This document shows positions 6,783 through 15,409 of a stretch of 64,000 bases of DNA, piece by piece. The stretch lies in assembly GCA_002086835.1 (NCBI GenBank), contig MVIG01000008.1, forward strand, positions 186,001-250,000, written 5' to 3'. Source of the stretch: Mycolicibacterium porcinum (GTDB taxonomy: Bacteria; Actinomycetota; Actinomycetes; Mycobacteriales; Mycobacteriaceae). How positions within the stretch are numbered: the stretch's first letter is position 1; each line of letters begins with the position of its first letter. Both the position numbers and the translations under genes were made by a program. Below the pieces are notes generated by a model. It was not told the origin of the DNA. It did no database searches and saw only the letters and a list, made by a program, of their open reading frames with translations.

Positions 6783-8180
6783 TCAGAACGGCGCATCCTC
6801 CACGCGCGCCCGCCTCAGCGGCAGCCGCAACAACAGCCGCGCCCCACCCAGCGGGCTCTCCAGCAAAGCCGCTGTGCCACCGTGCAATTCGGCCTGCTGG
6901 GCCACCAGAGCCAGACCCAGCCCCGATCCTGAACGCGACGCGGTCGAGCCCCGGGCGAACCGCTCGAACACCTCGGCGCGCTCCGACTCGGGCACCCCGG
7001 AGCCGTTGTCGTCGACCACGATCTGTACGTCATCGGCCGAACTGACCGCGCTGAGCCGGATTTCGGTGGCGCCACCGTGTTTGACGGCGTTGGCGATCGC
7101 ATTGTCGATCACCAGACGCAGACCCGCGGGCATGCCGAGCATCAGCACGGTCGGCGATGGCATCAGCGTGGCCCGCAAGCCCGGATAGGTACGGAGCGCG
7201 TCGTGCGCCGCGCGATCGAGCAGTTCGGTGACATCCATCGGTACGAAGTCCTCGACCGTGGTCAGCTCCCCCTGTGCCAACCGCTCCAAGGCGGTCAGGG
7301 TGCCTTCGATGCGACTCTGCGTGCGCAACACGTCCCCGATCACCTCCTGACGCTGCTCGGCGGTCATGTCCAGGGTGGACAGCACTTCGAGGTTGGTGCG
7401 CATCGCCGTCAGCGGCGTGCGCAGTTCGTGGGAGGCCACCGCGGCGAAATCGCGGGCCGACTCCAGGGCGGCCTTGGTGCGTTCCTGTTCATTGCCGATG
7501 CGCGCCAGCATGCCCTCGACCGCCTCGGCGATCTCGACAGCCTCGCGCACGCCGCGCACCTGCACCTCGTCGGGCTTGGACTGGGCGTTGATGGCCCGCG
7601 CCTGCTGGGCCAGCAGCCGGAACGGCGTGATCATCACCAGTGAGATCATCCAACCCACCACGATGGTGCTGCCGATGACGCCACCGCAGATCAGCAACAC
7701 GCGCAGGTGCAGCTCGTCGATGCGGCGCTGGGTCTCGGCCAACGGCGCCCCGAGCGCGATACTGGCCGGACCGGCGGTGAACGTCCGCACGCGGTACTCG
7801 ACCCCGTCGATCGTGGTGTTGGCGTAACCGTTCTCCAGCTTCGGCAGGACGATGTCGCTGGGTACCGAGACACTGACCCCGCCGATGTGCGCGGTGCGGA
7901 CCAGGCCGCCGTCGTCGGGCATGGACTTGTCCGCGCTGCCCTGCTTCGTCGCACTGAGCAGCGTGCTCACATCGCCGAGGCTGCTCAATGAATCGAGGCG
8001 CCGGTCCAGCTGGCTGTACTGGTCGTTGGTGACGCCGAGCCACACCCAGGTCCCGAGCGTGATCACGGTGACCACCACCGATAACGCACCGACGATGACG
8101 ATGGTCCGCAGCGACAGCACCCGCATCACCGGCCGCAGCACGGGCCGCAACAGGTTGAGCACGCGCTCTTCGAGATTCAC
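6783..8180 (-). CDS. PrrB-like sensor histidine kinase without an adjacent response regulator
   Basis: 465 residues. TM1 (about 24-50), an extracytoplasmic sensor loop with QLDRRLD and a region resembling PrrB (LPKLENGYANTTIDGVEYRV), TM2 (about 160-185), HAMP, a DHp domain with H-box FAAVASHELRTPLTAMRTNL, then the ATPase domain with N-box DNAIANAVKHGG, DDNGSGVP and GSGLGLALV. Residue for residue it resembles M. tuberculosis PrrB (Rv0902c). No prrA-like gene flanks it: downstream is the convergent arsR and upstream the divergent Clp-N gene. Either it uses the chromosomal PrrA or it has an unlinked partner. Confidence 0.9.
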   Translation of the reverse strand: MNLEERVLNLLRPVLRPVMRVLSLRTIVIVGALSVVVTVITLGTWVWLGVTNDQYSQLDRRLDSLSSLGDVSTLLSATKQGSADKSMPDDGGLVRTAHIGGVSVSVPSDIVLPKLENGYANTTIDGVEYRVRTFTAGPASIALGAPLAETQRRIDELHLRVLLICGGVIGSTIVVGWMISLVMITPFRLLAQQARAINAQSKPDEVQVRGVREAVEIAEAVEGMLARIGNEQERTKAALESARDFAAVASHELRTPLTAMRTNLEVLSTLDMTAEQRQEVIGDVLRTQSRIEGTLTALERLAQGELTTVEDFVPMDVTELLDRAAHDALRTYPGLRATLMPSPTVLMLGMPAGLRLVIDNAIANAVKHGGATEIRLSAVSSADDVQIVVDDNGSGVPESERAEVFERFARGSTASRSGSGLGLALVAQQAELHGGTAALLESPLGGARLLLRLPLRRARVEDAPF

Positions 8181-8243
8181 CGGCGCTATCTTGCCCGATC
8201 CCTGCGGGACGATGCCCGGCGCTCCGCCCGCCCACGCCAGAAC

Positions 8244-8295
8244 ATCGTCAACTTTCGGTTGACGATCCGCCCATCGTCAACCTAGAGTTGACGCA
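8244..8295. promoter_or_regulatory. Twin operators and leaderless promoter of the Clp-N/HTH gene
   Basis: Site 1: ATCGTCAAC-TTTCG-GTTGACGAT (8244-8266), perfect 9-bp arms. Site 2: ATCGTCAAC-CTAGA-GTTGACGC (8273-8294), the same half-sites and 5-nt spacer, directly abutting the ATG at 8295. Centres are 29 bp apart. A -10 element TAGAGT (8283-8288) lies inside site 2 at -12 to -7 from the ATG, so the mRNA is probably leaderless and binding would block the promoter itself. Confidence 0.7.
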
Positions 8296-9038
8296 TGACC
8301 AAACCCGTCACCGTCACCAACCCCGTCCGCCTCGACGACCTCATCGGCGCGATCAAAAAGGCGCACACCGAACCCCTCGAGCAGTTGATCGACGCGGTGA
8401 TCGCCGCAGACGCCCTCGGCGACATCGCCGACCACCTCATCGGACATTTCGTCGACCAGGCCCGGCGCTCCGGCGCCTCCTGGACCGACATCGGCAAGGC
8501 CATGGGCGTCACCAAGCAGGCCGCCCAGAAACGGTTCGTGCCGAAGGTTCCCGATTTCGACCCGGCCACCCTCGACCCCAACGCCGGATTCGGCCGGTTC
8601 ACCCCGCGCGCCCGCAACGTGGTCGTCGTCTCGCAGAACACCGCGCACGCGGCGGGCAACGCCGAGATCACGCCCGAGCACCTGCTGCTCGCACTGTTCG
8701 CCGAACCCGACGGTCTCGCCGCCAAACTCCTTGCGGGTCAAGGCATCACCGAGGAAGCGGCCCGGGCCGCCATCACCCTGCCGCCGCCGGCCGGCGACGT
8801 CCCGGCCCTGATCCCGTTCAACGGCGGTGCCAAGAAGGCACTGGAACTGACCTTCCGCCAAGCACTTCGGCTCGGTCACAACTACATCGGCACCGAACAC
8901 ATCCTGCTCGCCCTGGCCGAGGCCGAAGACGAGGACGGACCACTGCACCGCCTCGGTGCCGACCCGCAACGGTTCGAGGCCGACCTGGCCGCAGCGCTGG
9001 CGCCGTTCCTGGCCAAGGACCAGGCCGACGAAGAATGA
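8295..9038 (+). CDS. Clp N-domain protein with N-terminal helix-turn-helix, probable autoregulator
   Basis: 247 residues. The N-terminal part (about 20-90) contains an HTH-like segment, GASWTDIGKAMGVTKQAAQKRF. The C-terminal part (about 105-240) has the double Clp-N repeat seen at the front of ClpA/ClpC: FTPRARNVVVVSQNTAHAAG / ITPEHLLLALF, then ALELTFRQALRLGHNYIGTEHILLAL. No AAA+ ATPase module follows, so it is not a Clp unfoldase. It may be a free Clp-N protein that binds substrates or arginine-phosphorylated proteins while also binding DNA. Two identical-half-site palindromes overlap its promoter, suggesting autorepression. The combined role is inferred. Confidence 0.8.
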   Translation: MTKPVTVTNPVRLDDLIGAIKKAHTEPLEQLIDAVIAADALGDIADHLIGHFVDQARRSGASWTDIGKAMGVTKQAAQKRFVPKVPDFDPATLDPNAGFGRFTPRARNVVVVSQNTAHAAGNAEITPEHLLLALFAEPDGLAAKLLAGQGITEEAARAAITLPPPAGDVPALIPFNGGAKKALELTFRQALRLGHNYIGTEHILLALAEAEDEDGPLHRLGADPQRFEADLAAALAPFLAKDQADEE

Positions 9039-9077
9039 ACCGGGAATGAAAGCGCCCGCCCAACCGTAGAAGCAATC

Positions 9078-9503
9078 GTGAAACTCAACGACGCCGCACG
9101 TGAACTGATCGGCGCAGGGGCCGACGCCACGCTCGTCACGCTGAACCCCGACGGCAGCCCACAGGTCACGCTGGTCTGGGTGGCGTTGCAGTCCACCCCC
9201 GACGGAGACGAACTCGTCACCGCCCACCTGTCCGAGCACAAGAAGGTCCGCAACGTCCGCCGCGATCCCCGCGTCGCGGTGACAATCATCGATCCGGGGC
9301 GGGTGGGCGAGGTGATGCGCCCTTACCTGGCGATCACCGGCACCGCCCGCATCGTCGAAGGCGGTGCACCGGAACTCCTCAAGGAACTGGCCCAGACCCT
9401 GGCCGCTCCCGACGTTCCGTTCCCCCCTAAGGACGCGCCACCCGGCTGGCTCACCCGCATCCGGATCGACAAGGTCGGCGGCGTCGGCCCCTGGGTGTCC
9501 TGA
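9078..9503 (+). CDS. PPOX-class F420/FMN-dependent oxidoreductase (Rv1155-like)
   Basis: 141 residues with the split-barrel fold of pyridoxamine-phosphate-oxidase-like proteins; closest in feel to the mycobacterial TIGR03618/Rv1155-type group, which uses coenzyme F420. Features seen: LVTLNPDGSPQVTLVW near the start, EHKKVRNVRRDPRVAVTIID in the cofactor-binding middle, and the C-terminal RIRIDKVGGVGPW. GTG start at 9078. It stands alone, 39 nt after the Clp-N gene. The substrate is unknown. Cofactor choice (F420 versus FMN) cannot be settled from sequence alone. Confidence 0.82.
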   Translation: MKLNDAARELIGAGADATLVTLNPDGSPQVTLVWVALQSTPDGDELVTAHLSEHKKVRNVRRDPRVAVTIIDPGRVGEVMRPYLAITGTARIVEGGAPELLKELAQTLAAPDVPFPPKDAPPGWLTRIRIDKVGGVGPWVS

Positions 9504-9539
9504 CCCATCCGGCTGTAACACGTTTCACTCTGTGCGATC

Positions 9540-10082
9540 ATGCCTGGCATGCCTCGCTGGTTTGCGCTCATGTTCACGGCCATGGTGGTGTCGGTTACCG
9601 CCCTGGTGGCCCCGCCAACGGCCTCGGCCGAAGGAGCCCCGATCGGCAACATCGGCCAGACCCTGCGGGTGCAGACCGACAACGGCATCATCGCCGACGT
9701 GACCGTCCACGACGTGCTCGCCAGCGATGTACCACCCGGCTGGGGTTGGAACGGCTCGCCCCGCTGGCGCGCCCAGGGCGGCCCATGGCGGGTCCCGATC
9801 ACGGTGACCACCATCCAGGCGCCCAACCCGTACGCGATGGCGCTGGCGTTCACGTTCAACGGCGTCACCCCCTACGCCGACGCCTACGCGCCCAAGCACA
9901 CCGACGCACCCAACCGGCTCGAAGAGGCACTGCGCAACGCGCCCCCCGGCGCCACCGTCAACGGCGACGTCTACTGGGACGTCTACCGCGCGCTGGTCAC
10001 CAACGTGGTGCTGACCGACACCAAGTCGGGCAAGCACCTGGCGCAGTGGAATCTGTGGCAGCCGGGCGCGCCCCTGCCTTGA
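9540..10082 (+). CDS. Secreted MPT63-like (DUF1942) protein
   Basis: 180 residues with a Sec signal peptide (MPRWFALMFTAMVVSVTALV, cleavage near TASA-EG). The mature part is predicted beta-sheet rich, and its end, GDVYWDVYRALVTNVVLTD...WNLW, follows the MPT63/DUF1942 pattern of small immunoglobulin-like antigens secreted by mycobacteria. MPT63 function is not known. ATG at 9540, with Met4 as a possible alternative. The next gene (GNAT) starts at the stop codon, so the two are co-transcribed. The family assignment is by resemblance and is moderate. Confidence 0.6.
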   Translation: MPGMPRWFALMFTAMVVSVTALVAPPTASAEGAPIGNIGQTLRVQTDNGIIADVTVHDVLASDVPPGWGWNGSPRWRAQGGPWRVPITVTTIQAPNPYAMALAFTFNGVTPYADAYAPKHTDAPNRLEEALRNAPPGATVNGDVYWDVYRALVTNVVLTDTKSGKHLAQWNLWQPGAPLP

Positions 10083-10600
10083 TAGTCACGCGCGCCGCGG
10101 CAGCCGACCTTCCGGAACTCGCCGCCGTCGCGGCCGCCACCTTTCCGCTCGCCTGTCCCCCATCGGTGACGCCCGACAACGTCGCCGCCTTCATCGCCGA
10201 GAACCTGTCCGCGGAACGCTTCGGCGACTACCTCACCGACCCCGACCGGATCGTGCTGGTGGCGCGGGACACCGCAATCACGGGATACGCCATGCTGATT
10301 CACGGCGTCCCCGACGACGACGATGTCCAGCGAGCGGTATCACTGCGACCCGCGCTGGAGCTGTCGAAGATCTATGTGCTGCCCGATCACCACGGCGCCG
10401 GGGTGGCCCAGGCACTGATGACCGAAGCCTTGGACGCCGCGGCCCGATCCGCCGCGAATTGCGTGTGGCTGGGCGTCAACCAACTGAACCAGCGCGCCCA
10501 GCGCTTCTACGCCAAGAACGGTTTCACCGTCAGCGGCACCAAGACGTTCCGGCTCGGAACCCGCATCGAGAACGACTACGTGATGGTCCGGCCCGTCTAG
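10079..10600 (+). CDS. GNAT-family N-acetyltransferase
   Basis: 173 residues of GNAT fold: opening beta strand IVTRAAAADLPELAAVAAAT, a core strand ELSKIYVLPDHHGAGVAQALM containing the acetyl-CoA pyrophosphate loop (HHGAGVA, a relaxed Q/RxxGxG/A), and the terminal strand with NQLNQRAQRFYAKNGF. The start is TTG at 10079, overlapping the TGA of the preceding gene; there is no ATG or GTG close by in frame. Its stop overlaps the stop of convergent zapE. The substrate is unknown. Confidence 0.8.
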   Translation: MIVTRAAAADLPELAAVAAATFPLACPPSVTPDNVAAFIAENLSAERFGDYLTDPDRIVLVARDTAITGYAMLIHGVPDDDDVQRAVSLRPALELSKIYVLPDHHGAGVAQALMTEALDAAARSAANCVWLGVNQLNQRAQRFYAKNGFTVSGTKTFRLGTRIENDYVMVRPV

Positions 10601-11634
10601 CTAGTCTTCTGCGCCGCCGCGGTCAGCGCCAGCAGGCGCGAGGTGGCTCGCAGGTATTTCTTCCGGAAGCCACCGGCCACCATCTCCGGGCTGAAAATGG
10701 TGTCCAGCTTGGTCCCTGATGCCAGCACCGGCACACCCGCGTCGTACAGGCGGTCTGTCAACGCGACGAGCCGCAGCGCCACACTCTGATCCTCGATCGG
10801 GTGCACCCCGGTGATGAACACCTCGGTCACCCCTTCGATCAAGGCGTGATAGCGCGACGGGTGCATGGTGGCCAGGTGCGCACACAGCACGTCGAAATCG
10901 TCGAGCGTCCCGCCGACGACGCCCTCGGCGCGCTGCGCCACCTCCTCGTCCGACAACGGCTCAGGGGCCGGCGGGAGGTCGCGATGACGGTAGTCGGGCC
11001 CCTCGATCCGGACCGTGGTGAAGATCTGGGCCAGCGTATTGATCTCACGGAGGAAATCCTGGGCGGCGAACCGGCCCTCGCCCAGCTGTTCGGGCAGGGT
11101 GTTCGAGGTGGCCGCGATCGACACCCCGCGCTCCACCAACGCCGAGAGCAACCGCGAGATCAGCGTCGTGTTACCCGGGTCGTCGAGCTCGAATTCGTCG
11201 ATGCACACCACCGAGTACTCCGACAGCAGATCGATGCACTCGTTGTAGCCGAACACCCCGGCCAGCTGGGTCAGCTCGCCGAACGTGGCGAACGCCGTCG
11301 GTGCCTCCCCCTGCGACAGCGTGTAATACGTCGAGGCCAACAGGTGGGTCTTGCCGACGCCGAATCCGCCATCCAGATACAGCCCGACGCCCGGCAGTAC
11401 CTCCCGTTTTCCGAACAGCTTCTTCTTGCCCGCCCGGCGCAGGGCAGCCTGCTCGCAGAAACTGCGGCAGGACTCCACCGCCGCAGCCTGGGACGGTTCC
11501 GCGGGATCCGGGCGGTAGCTGTCGAAGCTGACGTCGGCGAACGTCGGCGGCGGGATCAGCTGTGCGACCAGCCGCTCCGGCGTGACAGTGGGATGACGAT
11601 CGGCGAGATGAGCGACGCCGCTGGACCCGTGCAT
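10597..11634 (-). CDS. zapE: ZapE/AFG1-like cell-division ATPase (Rv2670c orthologue)
   Basis: 345-residue AFG1/ZapE P-loop ATPase. Walker A GGFGVGKTHL and Walker B VVCIDEFEL are both present, followed by sensor-type LLSALVERGVSIAATSNTLP. In E. coli ZapE associates with the Z ring under low oxygen; in mycobacteria the role is inferred. ATG at 11634 is preceded by -10 TACGCT six nt upstream, so it is probably leaderless. It is divergent from the RibD-like gene, as Rv2670c is from Rv2671, which supports orthology. The stop codon overlaps that of the GNAT gene. Confidence 0.88.
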   Translation of the reverse strand: MHGSSGVAHLADRHPTVTPERLVAQLIPPPTFADVSFDSYRPDPAEPSQAAAVESCRSFCEQAALRRAGKKKLFGKREVLPGVGLYLDGGFGVGKTHLLASTYYTLSQGEAPTAFATFGELTQLAGVFGYNECIDLLSEYSVVCIDEFELDDPGNTTLISRLLSALVERGVSIAATSNTLPEQLGEGRFAAQDFLREINTLAQIFTTVRIEGPDYRHRDLPPAPEPLSDEEVAQRAEGVVGGTLDDFDVLCAHLATMHPSRYHALIEGVTEVFITGVHPIEDQSVALRLVALTDRLYDAGVPVLASGTKLDTIFSPEMVAGGFRKKYLRATSRLLALTAAAQKTS

Positions 11635-11668
11635 GGGGGCAGCGTAACGACGTGCTCCAATTCAGTTC

Positions 11669-12439
11669 ATGTCCGATGACACCGCCGGGACTGACCTGAC
11701 CGTGCTGGGAAACGTCGACAACATCGCCGACGGACAACTGGCCGATTACTACGCCTACCCCGATGACCTGCAAAGATGTTGGGTACGCGGCAACATGATC
11801 AGCAGTCTGGACGGCGGTGCCACCGAGGACGGCAAGTCCGGTGGGCTGGGCAGCCCGGGCGATCGGGCTGTGTTCAATCTCATGCGCCACACCGCCGACG
11901 TCATCCTGATGGGCGCAGCGACCGTGCGGATCGAGAACTACTCCGGGGTCCAGCTGACGGTCGCACAGCGCCAGCAGCGGCAACGTCGCGGACAGGCCGA
12001 AGTGCCGCCCATCGCGGTCATCACCGCATCGGCCGACCTCGAGCACGATGCCAAGTTCTTCACCCGCACCGACGTGGCGCCGCTGATCCTCACCACCACC
12101 AAAACCGTCGCCGACGCCCGGCACCGCCTCGGTGCGGTCGCCGAGGTACTCGACGCCTCCGGCGCGGACCCGGCCCGCGTCGACCCGGGCGTGGCACTGC
12201 GAATCCTGGCCGAACGCAAGCTGTTCCGGGTGCTGACCGAGGGCGGCCCGTCGCTGCTGAGCATGCTCATCGAAAACGACCTGCTCGACGAGCTGTGTCT
12301 GACGGTGGCGCCCGTGCTGGTCGGCGGGGTGGCCCGGCGCATCGCCACCGGTCCGGGTCACGCACACACCCGGATGCGACCGGCACACCTGCTCACCGAC
12401 GACGAGGGCTACCTCTACACCCGCTACGTCCGCGGGTAG
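11669..12439 (+). CDS. RibD C-terminal-domain reductase (Rv2671 orthologue)
   Basis: 256 residues of the dihydrofolate-reductase-like RibD C-terminal fold: RGNMISSLDGGATEDGKSGG near the N-terminus, the NADPH-binding loop LMGAATVR, and LTEGGPSLLSMLIENDLLDELCLTV towards the C-terminus. It lacks the deaminase half of bifunctional RibD. The M. tuberculosis orthologue reduces dihydrofolate and, when overproduced, lowers p-aminosalicylate sensitivity. Its physiological reaction, riboflavin precursor or folate reduction, remains open. It is divergent from zapE. Confidence 0.88.
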   Translation: MSDDTAGTDLTVLGNVDNIADGQLADYYAYPDDLQRCWVRGNMISSLDGGATEDGKSGGLGSPGDRAVFNLMRHTADVILMGAATVRIENYSGVQLTVAQRQQRQRRGQAEVPPIAVITASADLEHDAKFFTRTDVAPLILTTTKTVADARHRLGAVAEVLDASGADPARVDPGVALRILAERKLFRVLTEGGPSLLSMLIENDLLDELCLTVAPVLVGGVARRIATGPGHAHTRMRPAHLLTDDEGYLYTRYVRG

Positions 12440-12499
12440 GGCCCGACGAGCGCTTGCGCGTTGAGCATCGGCTCACTACGTGTCGCTACTGTGGTCAGC

Positions 12500-14077
12500 A
12501 TGCGTCATCAGCTGGCGAAAGCCCTGAGGAGATCGGCGGTCGCCGCACCCGTCCTGTCGTTACTGCTCACCTCCTGCGCACCGCTGTTCGCCGCAGATCC
12601 GCGATACGCCACCAACTCCGGCGCCCACCCGCAAGGACAGCCCGAGACCACCTCGGCTGCCCCACCCGGGCCGCCCGGCATCGAGGCGCCCAAAAACGAC
12701 CTGTCCTGGCGGGACTGCACCCCCCGGGTGTTCAACAGCGCCGGGGTGCAGCCGCCCGCCGACGTCACGCTGGAGTGCGCAAGTTACGACGCCGATCTCG
12801 ACTCGATCAACGGGGCCACCGGCTCGGTCAGCATCGGCGTGGTGCGGGCCCGCTCGACGCAGACTCCGCCCGACGCCGGCCCGCTGGTGATGACCACCGG
12901 ATCCGACATTCCCACCTCGGTGCAGCTGCCGACCTGGTTGGCGCGCTCGGGAACCGACATCCTCAAGACCCATCCCATCGTCGCCGTGGACCGGCGCGGC
13001 ATGGGCATGTCCGGCGCGCTCGATTGCCGCGACGTCTACGACCGGCAGGAAATGCTGGACCAGACCCAGTTCCAGGCCGGCGACGACCCGGTGGCCAACC
13101 TGGGCGCGGTCACCATGACCGCCACCACCAGCTGCACCGACACCATCGCCCCTGGCGATTCGGCCTACGACAACGCGCACGCGGCCGAGGACCTGGAACG
13201 GCTGCGCAGCACCTGGGACGTGCCGTCCCTGGCGCTACTGGGAATCGGCAACGGCGCTCAGGTGGCCCTGGCCTACGCCGGCTCACACCCCAACAAGGTG
13301 TCGCGACTGGTTCTCGACTCCCCGCTGCCGCTGGCCATCGGTGCCGAGGCTGCCGCCGAGCAACGCGTCAAAGGCCAGCAGGCCGCGCTCGACGCGTTCG
13401 CCGCACAGTGTGTGGCGACCAACTGCCCGCTGGCTCCCGATCCGAAGGGCGCCGTCGACGCGCTACTGGCCGATGCGCGAGCAGGCCGCGGACCCGGCGG
13501 GGCCTCTGTGGCCACCCTGGCCGACGCGATCACCACCGGTATGGGCTTCCCACAAGGCGACCGGATCGCCGCGACCAACAACCTGGCGACGGCCCTGGCC
13601 GCAGCCCGCGCCGGTGACGCCGGCCCGATCTCCAGCCTGATCACCCAGGCCGACGGCCTGCGCCAGACCGACGGCCAGTTCGTCAACTCCTGCAGCGACG
13701 CACTGAACCGGCCGACCCCGGACCGGGTCCGCGAACTGGTGGTCGCCTGGGGCAAGCTCTACCCGCAGTTCGGCGCAGTAGGAGCGTTGAATCTCGTCAA
13801 ATGCCTCAACTGGCCCAGCGGCACGGCACCGAAAGACCCGCAGGACCTCAAGATTCCGGTGCTGCTGCTCGGGGTACGCAACGACCCCATCATCGGCAGC
13901 GAGGGCGTCGCCGCCGTCGCCGCGACCATCATCAACGCCGGCGCCAACAACCGCCGGGTGATGTGGCAGGGCATCGGCCACGGCGCCAGCATCTATACCG
14001 CGTGCGCTCTGCCCCCGCTGACGGGCTATCTCGACAGCGGCAAACTGCCCGAGACCGACACGTACTGTCCTGCCTGA
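12500..14077 (+). CDS. Alpha/beta-hydrolase lipoprotein, TAP-like (Rv2672 orthologue), nucleophile serine not seen
   Basis: 525 residues from the ATG at 12500, chosen because it gives a clean lipoprotein signal peptide ending in the lipobox LLTSC, and because -10 TACTGT lies seven nt upstream. The body follows the tripeptidyl-aminopeptidase-like alpha/beta hydrolase plan, including RLVLDSPLPL and a TAP-like C-terminus with the expected acid (LLGVRNDP) and histidine (WQGIGHGAS). At the nucleophile elbow, where GxSxG is expected, the sequence reads GIGNG (near 13240-13255), so the serine is replaced by glycine. It may be non-catalytic or use another residue. Cell-envelope location is expected. 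Confidence 0.85.
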   Translation: MRHQLAKALRRSAVAAPVLSLLLTSCAPLFAADPRYATNSGAHPQGQPETTSAAPPGPPGIEAPKNDLSWRDCTPRVFNSAGVQPPADVTLECASYDADLDSINGATGSVSIGVVRARSTQTPPDAGPLVMTTGSDIPTSVQLPTWLARSGTDILKTHPIVAVDRRGMGMSGALDCRDVYDRQEMLDQTQFQAGDDPVANLGAVTMTATTSCTDTIAPGDSAYDNAHAAEDLERLRSTWDVPSLALLGIGNGAQVALAYAGSHPNKVSRLVLDSPLPLAIGAEAAAEQRVKGQQAALDAFAAQCVATNCPLAPDPKGAVDALLADARAGRGPGGASVATLADAITTGMGFPQGDRIAATNNLATALAAARAGDAGPISSLITQADGLRQTDGQFVNSCSDALNRPTPDRVRELVVAWGKLYPQFGAVGALNLVKCLNWPSGTAPKDPQDLKIPVLLLGVRNDPIIGSEGVAAVAATIINAGANNRRVMWQGIGHGASIYTACALPPLTGYLDSGKLPETDTYCPA

Positions 14078-14113
14078 CGCCGGGCCTGATCGGCGTCGGT
14101 ATAAGGTTCGCTG

Positions 14114-15409
14114 GTGGCTGCAGCAGAATCCCCGACCAATTCAGTCATAGTCGGTTTTCTGAACTCGTTCCGTCCCCGCACCTCCCCGCCGAGCACCGCT
14201 ACGGTGCTGCGTTCGGTGCTGTGGCCGCTGGCGATCCTGTCGATCATCCATCGCAGCTATGTGCTGGCCACCAACGGCTACATCACCGACGACTTCGGTC
14301 CGGTGTACCGCGCGGTGTCGAACTTCCGGCGGCACTGGGCCATCTACAACGAGCACTTCAGCTACGTCGACCCGCACTACCTGTACCCGCCCGGCGGCAC
14401 CCTGCTGTTGTCGCCCTTCGGCTTCCTGCCGGAGTTCGCGTCGCGGTTCTGGTTCGTCGCCATCAACGCAGTGGCCGTCATCATCGCGGCTGCCCTTCTG
14501 GTGCGGCTCTTCAAGTTCTCGCTGACCTCGGTGGCCCTGCCCGCTCTGCTGCTGGCGATGTTCTGCACCGAATCCGTCACCAACACCCTCGTTTTCACCA
14601 ACATCAACGGCTGCGTGTTGCTGGCCGAGGTGCTGTTCTTCACCTGGCTGCTGTCGGGCAAGGTCGGACACCAGTGGTGGGCCGGCGCGGCGATCGGGTT
14701 GACCCTGACCGTCAAACCGGTGCTGGCCGTGCTGTTGCTGCTCCCATTGCTCAACCGGCAGTGGCGGGCACTGGTGACGGCCTTCGCCGTCCCGCTCGCG
14801 TTCAATGCGGTGGCGTGGCCCTTGTCGGCCGACCCGATGGGCTTCGTCCGTAACACGGTGCCCTACATGTTCGAAACGCGTGACTACTTCAACAGCTCGA
14901 TCATCGGCAACGGTGTGTACTACGGGCTGCCCGAGTGGCTGATCCTGTTGTTGCGCATCGGATTCGTGATCCTGGCCGTGATCAGCCTGTGGCTGCTGTA
15001 CCGCTACTACCACCAGCGCGATCAGCTGTTCTGGATGCTGACGTCCTCGGGCGTCCTGCTGATCACCTCGTGGCTGGTGCTGTCGCTGGCCCAGGGTTAC
15101 TACTCGATGATGCTGTTCCCGTTCCTGATGACCGTCGTGCTGCCGAATTCGGTCCTGCGCAATTGGCCGGCCTGGCTGGCCGTGTACGGATTCATGACGA
15201 TGGACCGCTGGCTGCTGTGGCGCTGGCCCACCACCGGGCGCTACCTGGAATACATGAAAATCACCTACGGCTGGTCGCTCATGCTGATCGTGGTGTTCTG
15301 CGTGCTGTACTTCCGGTATCTCGACGCCAAACAGGACGGCAGGCTCGACCAGGGCATCGACCCGCCGTGGCTGAGCCCGGCCAAGGACAAAGAAGCCGAA
15401 TCAGTCTGA
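14114..15409 (+). CDS. aftC: Alpha-(1->3)-arabinofuranosyltransferase AftC
   Basis: 431-residue polytopic membrane glycosyltransferase closely resembling M. tuberculosis AftC (Rv2673), which uses decaprenylphosphoryl-arabinofuranose to place alpha-1,3 branches on arabinogalactan and lipoarabinomannan. Seen: NGYITDDFGPVYRAVSNFRR with the acidic DD pair expected of a GT-C enzyme in the first extracytoplasmic loop, YVDPHYLYPPGGTLL, and about ten to twelve hydrophobic helices. GTG start at 14114 with -10 TAAGGT (14102-14107) six nt upstream, probably leaderless. It follows the Rv2672-like gene as in M. tuberculosis. Confidence 0.95.
   Translation: MAAAESPTNSVIVGFLNSFRPRTSPPSTATVLRSVLWPLAILSIIHRSYVLATNGYITDDFGPVYRAVSNFRRHWAIYNEHFSYVDPHYLYPPGGTLLLSPFGFLPEFASRFWFVAINAVAVIIAAALLVRLFKFSLTSVALPALLLAMFCTESVTNTLVFTNINGCVLLAEVLFFTWLLSGKVGHQWWAGAAIGLTLTVKPVLAVLLLLPLLNRQWRALVTAFAVPLAFNAVAWPLSADPMGFVRNTVPYMFETRDYFNSSIIGNGVYYGLPEWLILLLRIGFVILAVISLWLLYRYYHQRDQLFWMLTSSGVLLITSWLVLSLAQGYYSMMLFPFLMTVVLPNSVLRNWPAWLAVYGFMTMDRWLLWRWPTTGRYLEYMKITYGWSLMLIVVFCVLYFRYLDAKQDGRLDQGIDPPWLSPAKDKEAESV

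Noticed and set aside
9746-10078. Upstream extension of the GNAT gene
   Set aside because: It is the shifted-frame shadow of the MPT63-like gene; the acetyltransferase fold begins at the TTG at 10079.
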